Of a DNA stretch of 64,000 bases, positions 56,470 through 64,000 are shown one piece after another. The stretch comes from Uranotaenia lowii (lineage: Eukaryota > Arthropoda > Insecta > Diptera > Culicidae): positions 24,287,639 to 24,351,638 of the forward strand of contig NC_073691.1 in assembly GCF_029784155.1 (NCBI RefSeq), in the 5' to 3' direction. How positions within the stretch are numbered: position 1 is the stretch's first letter; each line of letters begins with the position of its first letter. Under the pieces are notes generated by a model, which was not told where the DNA came from, did not search any database, and was given only the letters and a program-made list of their open reading frames with translations. A program made the position numbers and the translations under genes.

Positions 56470-59400
56470 TCAGTTGCAGCACTCGTTCGGATCGTGAGTA
56501 CTTTCGCGGATCCAGCCAAAGATGTAGTATCCGACGGCGGCACCGGAAACGACAGCCAAACACAGCCACAGATTAAAGGTCATTACAATCAACATCAGGA
56601 TGTAGGAAACCGAAACCTGGATCAGGTGCAGCAACGATTGGATGATGTGCAGCGGGCTTTTCATGAAGTGCCTAAAACGATCAAGAAGAGAATTGAGTTA
56701 ATTTTTTTTAAAGAAAACTCAGACATTGACGGAAAAATGTTATTTCGATCAAACTTCTTTCAGGAGTGCTGAAAGTTTAATTTAAGCTCCCTTGTTTCTC
56801 CCAAACTCGCCAAAGTTTAATTTTAGCTCCCTTGTTTCTCCCAAACTCGCCAAATGACGACTTTCTTTTCATTCTAAAGTCTGGCCTCAATATTGGCTGG
56901 ATCAATTTCGTTTTTTTTGTCGTTCTTAAGCTTCATCGGACGGTCACGTGTCACCAAATTAAAAAAGGAGAAGAAATCTTTTTGATTTCACGCGCGCACA
57001 TATCGGAAGAGATTTTCTTTACTTGAACTTCCGGCGTCGGCCAGCAGCCGTCAATCTACCAGGAAGAGGGGTTAAAGTGGATTGAAAACGACGGCGGAGG
57101 CGTCCTCTTCACTTTTCGGTTTTATTTTATTTTTTGGTAGGAACAGTTTTCTGAAGTGTACCCGTTATCAAAGCAGGCTTCTGAGGGGGAGAAAGATCGG
57201 AATGCAATCGACTCCCGATTGCATCGCACGTTCCCGGTCTCTCTCTGTTCCTAGGAATGAAAAAATCCATTGGGGATGACTCGAAAAGGTCAAAGCAATC
57301 GTCTAGTAGGAGGCGTCGTCGACAACCGGTTGATATTCATCAAATAAAACGATTATTAATTTCCGCTTTCATCCGCCTGCTTTTTTTTCTTGACGGGATT
57401 TTTTGCCGTTTTTATTTCATTGAAAGAATTGTTTGGCACGTCAAGAGCTTTGCGCCACGTGGTGAAACTTTTTGATTTCTGTTGTTAAGATTTCGCGCTC
57501 AAAAGGACGTCGGGAGTGGATTTTTTTGTTGCTCCTCATTTTCAAGAAAGGAGGCAACCGTGGCTGACTAATGAGCAATCTTCGAGGAAAAAACCTGGTT
57601 AAACTAGCGGAAGCGGAAGAGTTTTTAACAGTTCAAAGCAAGTGCCAAAAGTGGCGACCGGTGAACGACACTTGTAAAAAGCCACAGAATGACTTCAAAG
57701 GACAACGATTTCAACATGCAGTTTTATTTACAACTTTAAAAAAAATCCTAAAATTCCTTCGAAGCGTATTCAAATGGTATAAACTGAACCGTTCGTGAGT
57801 ATGATTTCTGTGTTTGGACTACCAACTTATCATTATCGTTCGAATTCAATGACACAGATTTCGAATATTACTTATCTCGTGGATACACTTCATTAAAACA
57901 AACAGCTTGGTAGCAACATTGTAATGGGCTTGATTGATGTTACAGGAAGAATAATCTGTTAAGAAAATCATCTTGAGATAAAGAAAACTCAATATGAAAG
58001 GTGGGTCGAAAAATCATATATCATAACAAATTGTTGCGAGAGATACCTGGAATCGAATTCTAGTATTTTAATTAAACATTTCAAGTTTAAAATATCAAAT
58101 TTCAGTTTCAGATTTCAGATTCAGATTCAGATTTCAGATTCAGATTCAGATTCAGATTCAGATTTCAGATTCAGATTCAGATTCAGATTTCAGATTCAGA
58201 TTTCAGATTCAGAATTCAGATTCAGATTTCAGATTCAGATTTCAGATTCAGATTTCAGATTCAGATTTCAGATTCAGATTTCAGATTCAGATTTCAGATT
58301 CAGATTTCAGAGTCAGAATCAGATTTCAGATTCAGATTTCAGAGTCAGAATCAGATTTCAGATTCAGATTTCAGATTCAGATTTCAGATTCAGATTTCAG
58401 AATCAGATTTCAGATTCAGATTTCAGATTCAGATTTCAGATTTCAGATTCAGATTTCAGATTCAGATTCCAGATTCAGATTTCAGATTCAGATTTCAGAT
58501 TCAGATTTCAGATTCAGATTTCAGATTCAGATTTCAGATTCAGATTTCAGATTCAGATTTCAGATTCAGATTTCAGATTCAGATTCAGATTTCAGATTCA
58601 GATTTCAGATTCAGATTTCAGATTCAGATTTCAGATTCAGATTTCAGATTCAGATTTCAGATTCAGATTTCAGATTCAGATTTCAGATTCAGATTTCAGA
58701 TTCAGATTTCAGATTCAGATTTCAGATTCAGATTTCAGATTCAGATTTCAGATTCAGATTTCAGATTCAGATTTCAGATTCAGATTTCAGATTCAGATTT
58801 CAGATTCAGATTTCAGATTCAGATTTCAGATTCAGATTTCAGATTCAGATTTCAGATTCAGATTTCAGATTCAGATTTCAGATTCAGATTTCAGATTCAG
58901 ATTTCAGATTCAGATTTCAGATTCAGATTTCAGATTCAGATTTCAGATTCAGATTTCAGATTCAGATTTCAGATTCAGATTTCAGATTCAGATTTCAGAG
59001 TCAGAATAAGATTTCAGATTCTGATTTCAGATTCAGATTTCAGATTCAGATTTCAGATTCAGATTTCAGATTCAGATTTCAGATTCAGATTTCAGAATCA
59101 GATTTCAGAGACAGAATCAGATTTCAGATTCAGATTTCAGATTCAGATTTCAGATTCAGATTTCAGATTCAGATTTCAGATTCAGATTTCAGATTCAGAT
59201 TTCAGATTCAGATTTCAGATTCAGATTTCATATAAATAATCAAAATCAAGATCATTAACAAAGTTGAAGAATCTAAATTTCGTTCAAATTTAAATTTACT
59301 ATCAACTACTAGTTTTTCTTAAAATTTTTAGGTTCAATGTCAAATTCTGCCAATGAAACTCACCACATTCCAGGTGCAGCGGAAACCTCCAGCTTGGCTC

Positions 59401-59686
59401 CGGACGCCTTCCGTTGCCTTTGGCTGATGATCTCCCGATAAAATTTGAGCCCTTCGTAGAGCAGCGCCATCGCAAAGAACACAAACCATGCGGCCACAAA
59501 TTTTCCAACCGTTGTGGTAGCCCACGACGGAAATAGAATGATCTCACACGAACCTCCATGGAACTGAAACCCAATTTTAAAATTTAAATTTCAATTCACT
59601 TCTTAAAATTGAACGTTTTTTAAATATTTTTCACTTTTTAGTAAACGGATACTCACGGACATTTGCATCGGGCACAACATTTCCAT
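56470..59686 (-). CDS. Ctr-family high-affinity copper transporter, 5' end lost in gap
   Basis: Three minus-strand exons join in frame. Exon A, 59686-59657, is visible only as MEMLCPMQMS before a GTGAGT donor; it runs into the gap, so the true start may lie further upstream. Exon B is 59563-59364. It starts FHGGSCEIILFPSW after a TTTCAG acceptor, contains TM1 (AAWFVFFAMALLYEGLKFYRE) and ends with a GTGAGT donor. Exon C is 56671-56470, from a TTTTAG acceptor to the stop, and contains TM2 with the MLIVM (MxxxM) motif and TM3 with GAAVG (GxxxG), ending ECCN. The Met-rich CPMxM before FHGG, the MxxxM and the GxxxG are the copper-path and trimer-packing signatures of Ctr proteins, which import Cu(I) at the plasma membrane or vacuole. 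The visible product is 143 residues, slightly short, with a short TM1-TM2 loop. The B-C intron is 2692 bp and contains a satellite array. Confidence 0.92.
56672..58089. other. intron of copper transporter, distal part
   Basis: Intronic on the minus strand. A duplicated 46-base stretch (TTTAAGCTCCCTTGTTTCTCCC and its repeat) lies at 56775-56855. Open frames at 57082-57798 on the plus strand show no domain. No gene is supported within. Confidence 0.5.
58090..59229. repeat. 13-bp satellite array (second locus), intronic
   Basis: About 1.14 kb of the same AGATTTCAGATTC satellite as at 45-48 kb and in the same orientation, with more point variants (AGAGTCAGAATCAG, AGATTCCAGATTC). It lies inside the large intron of the copper transporter gene. 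Confidence 0.96.
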
Positions 59687-60186
59687 NNNNNNNNNNNNNN
59701 NNNNNNNNNNNNNNNNNNNNNNNNNNNNNNNNNNNNNNNNNNNNNNNNNNNNNNNNNNNNNNNNNNNNNNNNNNNNNNNNNNNNNNNNNNNNNNNNNNNN
59801 NNNNNNNNNNNNNNNNNNNNNNNNNNNNNNNNNNNNNNNNNNNNNNNNNNNNNNNNNNNNNNNNNNNNNNNNNNNNNNNNNNNNNNNNNNNNNNNNNNNN
59901 NNNNNNNNNNNNNNNNNNNNNNNNNNNNNNNNNNNNNNNNNNNNNNNNNNNNNNNNNNNNNNNNNNNNNNNNNNNNNNNNNNNNNNNNNNNNNNNNNNNN
60001 NNNNNNNNNNNNNNNNNNNNNNNNNNNNNNNNNNNNNNNNNNNNNNNNNNNNNNNNNNNNNNNNNNNNNNNNNNNNNNNNNNNNNNNNNNNNNNNNNNNN
60101 NNNNNNNNNNNNNNNNNNNNNNNNNNNNNNNNNNNNNNNNNNNNNNNNNNNNNNNNNNNNNNNNNNNNNNNNNNNNNNNNNNNNNN
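59687..60186. other. assembly gap (500 N)
   Basis: Exactly 500 undetermined bases. It removes the 5' end of the copper transporter coding sequence. Confidence 0.99.
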
Positions 60187-60729
60187 GGCAAATTACCAGC
60201 TAATCAGTTTGTCAAATTCGAAAGTTTTAATCATTTTGTCGCTTAATAATTGCTGCAAAATGTACAAAATGTCGGTAAAAAATATCGAATTTGACATAAT
60301 AACCCAAATTGATAAAAATTTGCAGGAGAAGCTTTACAACCGTAATATGGAAAACATGTTCAAAATTGATAGATAGCATTTTAGTTTTTCAAATTTAATA
60401 ATTTTGTCAGTTTATAGATTTCAATAATTCCGGAATTTTTGACAATTTTGTTGATTTTTCAGTTTTGTCGAATTCCTCAATTTTATCGATTTTTTAGTTT
60501 GAAAAAAAAAAGTTCAATCAATGAAATTTTTAAAAAATATTCAAACTACATGTTTTTAAATCTAACACAGAACATCTTGAAAATGAGAACTGCAACTTGA
60601 ATTTCGAATTACAATACAAAGATAAAATTGTTTGAAATATGAAATTTGGACTTGGAAACTTGTGGGGAGGGGTCTTGAGCTTCGTTAGAAACCGTTTTTG
60701 GATAGGTTTCACATTTTTCCATTTTATTG
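60187..60729. other. intergenic or upstream region, no gene recognised
   Basis: Very AT-rich sequence between the gap and a dispersed repeat cluster. It may include the copper transporter promoter, but no element can be identified. Confidence 0.4.
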
Positions 60730-62080
60730 ATAAGTTTTCAAATTACGTCCAACCACGTGTAAGGGAGCTATTCTTCCTTTTCCCGTCTCTTTACGAGAAA
60801 AAAAGGAAGGGGTATTGAATAATTATAGAAACATTTCCCGTAGCCAAGTGCTTGCCATGCCAAATTTGGTTACAGTAAAGTCGCACAAAAGTGATACAGA
60901 AAAGTATGTATGGGAGCCCCTTCCCTCTTTTCTATTTTCCACTGAAATGCGGAAAGGATACCTACTAATAATAGAAAAAATTCTCGTTAAGTCGATTTCA
61001 TTTGCTTGATAAGCTCTCGAGTTATGCCAAAAATATTATATAGAACTCCCCCCTCCCTGCCATATACCCTTTGGAAGACGAATGATCATAGAAACATTTT
61101 GTTATGTTAGTTTGATTCCTCAATCTCCTTCCAATGCCAAATTTGTTTTCCTTTGCTAGTTAAATTTTTGATTTAGGCAAAAATTTGTATGGGAGCCCCT
61201 CTTATCCTTTCTATTTCTATTCTAGGGTCTCAAATGATACTAGAAACCATTCTCGTATCGCAATACCGTACCATGGCAAATTTGTTTCACTTTGTGTGAT
61301 CAGTTTTCTGAATTATGTTAAAAAAATTTATCGGAGCCCTACTCTCCGCTTTTAATCTTCCCACTTAAAGGAGGGAGGAATTTCAAACCATCATAGAAAG
61401 ATTTATCTCGAACCCAATTACTCTCCCATGCCAAATTTGATCCTGTTTGCTCGATTTATTTTCGAGTTAAAATTAAAAATATAACTAAGCCTTCTCTTTA
61501 AAATTGCATGGGAGTCCTCCGTTCTCCATTTTTAGTACTGAATAGATGAAAGGGTCTCATGCTATCAAAGATTTCTCCTATCCGTTGGCAGTTTTATCTA
61601 GAGTTGTGCAAAAAATATATGGGAGGGGTCTCAAACCAGCATAGAAAGATTGCTTGTATCAAATTACTTTCCCATTCCTAAATTGGTTTTATTTGCTCGA
61701 TTGGTTTTCGAGTTATGCAAACAAAGGTTGAAACCCCCTCCCTCTTTCTCTCTTACCAATGGGAGGAGGAAGGGTTCTGAAACCTTCTCCTATCCATAAA
61801 CCCTCTCATGCCAAATTTGGTTTCATTTGCTCGATAAGTTGTTTAGAAAAAGGTATGGGAGCCCCCCTCCCCCTTTCTTCCTACCCATTAGAAGGGAGCA
61901 GGGGTACCAAACCACCTTGGAAACATTGCTTGTACCCAAGTACACTCCCATGCCCAATTTGGTACCATTTTCATCAGTTATCGAGTTATTTAAACATGTT
62001 TCTTCTGCTTGGTTGTCCAGTGAATGGGGAGAGCGGGGTTGTCACAAAAGACTGAGTCTCGATTTGGGGTCATTTTGCAA
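60730..62080 (-). repeat. dispersed repeat cluster, inverted relative to 40 kb
   Basis: Repeated phrases such as GGGAGCCCCTTCCCTC, CCATGCCAAATTTGGTTTCA, TTTGCTCGATAAGTT and TCGAGTTATGC recur every 130-160 bp from about 60750 to 62000. They are the reverse complement of the GGAACCAAATTTGGCATGG phrase at 40.2-41.1 kb. Units are well diverged. Short open frames across them (61759-62102) are not conserved between units. Confidence 0.75.
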
Positions 62081-62702
62081 TTTCTCATACCTTGAGTTCT
62101 AAAATGCTTCGTTTTGGTTTAAACCTCATGCATGACTTTTTGCAGAATTTTTAAGTAACGTTTACATGAATAAATTCGATCTTTTGAGGTTTGTATGGGA
62201 AAATTGGATATTTTGTATTGAAAAATCAACATCATTTTTGTTTCTTCTGTGGAACCGAGCCTGCTCATGGTTTTTATTTTGTTATGACTTATGAATTTTC
62301 TAAAGGGAAATTTTTCGCTGTACAACTTTGTCGAAGGCCGTAACTTGGTATCTTATTAGGCAAAAAAGTGGGAAGAAGGGTTTTTTATTTGAATTCATTG
62401 GCACTGTTTATGATCGACACTTCACTGTCCTTACACTTCACCCTCGATAGCTAGCGGACTGTAAAACTATCTCCGAACCACTAAACACCACTTCGAACAA
62501 ACACTCAACTTTTCTGGGAGCACTTTCCCACCGTGTGGGAACAAGTTTCATTTTAACTTATTAAGGGTTTTCGAATGGTTCAGAAACGCGACTATACTTT
62601 TCGATGGTTCGAATCAGACTTAACTTTTTTATTGCCGTTTGTTTAGTTCTCCAGTTTCGGCTCTCTGGATGTCGCTCAGGTTGCTCCGCCGATGGTGTAG
62701 CA
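62081..62702. other. intergenic, no gene recognised
   Basis: Contains generic repeat-like phrases (GTATGGGAAAATTGG), but no delimitable element or gene. Confidence 0.35.
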
Positions 62703-62710
62703 GTGGGACG

Positions 62711-62981
62711 CAGCGTTGCCATATTTACGGATCCCTTGATCTCCGGATTTTAATCACTTCTAGGGATCTACGAATCGATGCTCGAGATCTACGGATTTTT
62801 TTCGGCATTTCCTACGGAATTTCTATGGATTATCGAGAAAATTATAGGGATTCTGCGAATAAGCGGAAATTCTGCCTGACGATCATAAAAAAATCATCAG
62901 ATTTCGTTTTGCCAAAATCAGTACATTTTCCGTTTTAAGTCAAACTTACGGGTTTGAGCTGTTTGCAATCTGGCAACGCTG
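62711..62981. mobile_element. hAT-type MITE, 271 bp
   Basis: The left terminus CAGCGTTGCCATATT and the complement of the right terminus CAGCGTTGCCAGATT form inverted repeats (14 of 15). They are flanked by an 8-bp target duplication with one mismatch, GTGGGACG (62703-62710) and GTGAGACG (62982-62989). A CAGNG terminus plus 8-bp duplication is the hAT signature. There is no coding capacity. The interior is rich in ACGGATT / GGGATCTACG-like words. Confidence 0.88.
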
Positions 62982-63054
62982 GTGAGACGTGAGAATTCGA
63001 GAGATTAGCGACCGTTAGCACATCTCACTACGGGGTATCCACCCAGCTATTCAT

Positions 63055-63582
63055 GGAATCGTATCAGAAATGATAACTTAAATCGTTAAATGGTGTTGCG
63101 AATCGCAATTCCAACTGAATAGTGAAAAGTTCTTATAAAATGTCGTCTGAAGACAGTTTAAATCAGATATGATAGAAATTTAAATGTAAATATGTTTGTA
63201 TATTTTTGAATGATTTTGATCCCGCGCGGACTTCAAGTGAGAAAATCATCGTCATGTTCTCTCTGCAACCAGCATTGAATCCAGATGGCTAAAAATCAGA
63301 TGGGAATGGAGTAATATTGACCAATGAGAGAACCAGAAAAATATTTTCGCTGGCAACGATTTGAACGCTATGAGAGCAAAATCTTGAGCTCTCTAGTATT
63401 TTTCCGATAGGTATGAATAAGACGTCGCAAAACGCCCAATTGGTGTAGTTTCCGTCGTTATTTATGTATGTATATTGCCTCCACTTTAGTAGGTAAATGC
63501 TTTTGTTTCAACATTCATTCGATCATTCCATAATGTATATATAAAATCAGCATAAGAATATAGCTACAACAATGTTTGCTGG
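63055..63582. repeat. dispersed repeat, copy B (partner 5620-6131)
   Basis: Same orientation and order as copy A, ending at AATGTTTGCTGGG. It has an extra segment near 63395-63440 (CTAGTATTTTTCCGATAGG...GACGTCGC) relative to copy A. Confidence 0.75.
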
Positions 63583-63599
63583 GCACACCATACGGAATG

Positions 63600-63960
63600 A
63601 CTTGTTCATTATCGAACAGGCGCGATTAGTTCTCAAGCTATGCATCAAAATAATATGGGAGCACCCCTCCCCTTTTCCTAGTTCCTTTCCTTCCAGAAGA
63701 AAAAAGGGGTACCAAAACAGGATAGAAACATTCCCCGTAACTAAAAACATTCCCATGGCCAATGTTGTTCCATTTACAGGGTCAGTTCTCGAGTTATTCG
63801 AACATGCTTTTTTTTTTTGTTTAGGAGGCCTGCTCCTCTGTTCCAAAGAGGGAGAGGGGTCTTAAACTGTTATATGAAGCTTTCCGGGCCCCCAAAGACC
63901 CTTCCTGCCAAATTTTATGCAAATTGGTTTCGTAGTTCGCGAGTCTATAGGGAACACTAA
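63600..63960 (-). repeat. dispersed repeat fragment, same family as 60.7-62.0 kb
   Basis: GGGAGCACCCCTCCCCTTTT, then CCAGAAGAAAAAAGGGGTACC, CATTCCCATGGCCAATGTTG and TCTCGAGTTATTCGAACATG, in the same order as units of the 61-kb cluster. It runs to about 63960, just before a short AGACAGACAG near the window end. Confidence 0.65.
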
Positions 63961-64000
63961 AGATAGACAGACAGATATTAACGCGCCAGCACTAAATTTT

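Noticed and set aside
59302..59574. 90-codon minus-strand frame over the copper transporter exon
   Set aside because: It is an out-of-frame shadow. The in-frame reading of the same bases gives the Ctr TM1 exon with matching splice sites.
61759..62102. Two overlapping open frames of about 95 codons
   Set aside because: They lie in the CCCCTCCC-rich dispersed repeat cluster, and neighbouring units carry stops and shifts.

Overview
This window looks like a contig from an AT-rich, repeat-dense insect genome, most probably a mosquito-like dipteran. The reasons are a divergent ionotropic receptor, a Ctr-type copper transporter with introns, a BEL/Pao LTR retrotransposon, a PHD-finger CR1-like LINE, a Tc1/mariner-type element, tRNA-derived SINEs and large simple satellites. 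I cannot name the species. Two runs of exactly 500 N (42187-42686 and 59687-60186) are scaffold gaps. There is no operon, rRNA gene, intact tRNA gene or CRISPR array. Host genes are sparse, and most of the window is transposable elements and satellites.

Layout. 1-7.9 kb is AT-rich intergenic DNA with tRNA-like SINE remnants, a 57-bp-arm hairpin and dispersed repeat copies. 7.9-27.4 kb is a tandem segmental duplication. Each copy has a unique leader of about 1.1 kb followed by an array of a 9-bp satellite (TTTTTGTCA). Copy 1 was later hit by an apparently intact BEL/Pao element (10838-18453) with identical 599-bp LTRs. Copy 2 was hit by a 1247-bp terminal-inverted-repeat element (19564-20810) that carries a tiny two-exon reading frame. 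Each copy preserves the empty site of the other copy's insertion. 27.4-31.5 kb is intergenic. 31.5-37.5 kb is a TTAA-flanked inverted-repeat element interrupted by a decayed CR1-type LINE. About 300 bp further on lies an intact intronless ionotropic receptor gene (37816-39663).

39.7-52.4 kb holds a roughly 150-bp-period repeat cluster, a gap, a TGTAA pentamer array, a 2.8-kb array of a 13-bp satellite, a TA-flanked inverted-repeat element of 1984 bp, a candidate exon, and a GACA/GACAGACG array. 52.4-55.6 kb is a nested structure: direct 222-bp repeats enclose a broken mariner element, which in turn contains a foldback element with a GC-rich hairpin-rich core. 54.9-55.2 kb carries a candidate exon for a short secreted peptide. 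56.5-59.7 kb is a copper transporter gene on the minus strand. Its first exon runs into the second gap, and its large intron contains another array of the 13-bp satellite. 60.2-64 kb is more dispersed repeat plus a clear 271-bp hAT-type MITE.

Functionally, only two genes are recognised with confidence as host genes: the ionotropic receptor (chemosensory, plasma membrane) and the copper importer (plasma membrane copper uptake). They face each other, about 17 kb apart, and nothing links their functions. The remaining coding capacity is transposon-derived. The very long reading frames over the satellites (Phe-Val-Ile, Thr-Lys-Met, Asp-Lys-Asn, Asp-Arg-Gln-Thr repeats) are artefacts: the repeat units contain no stop codon in one or more frames, and most of the arrays are phased to multiples of three.
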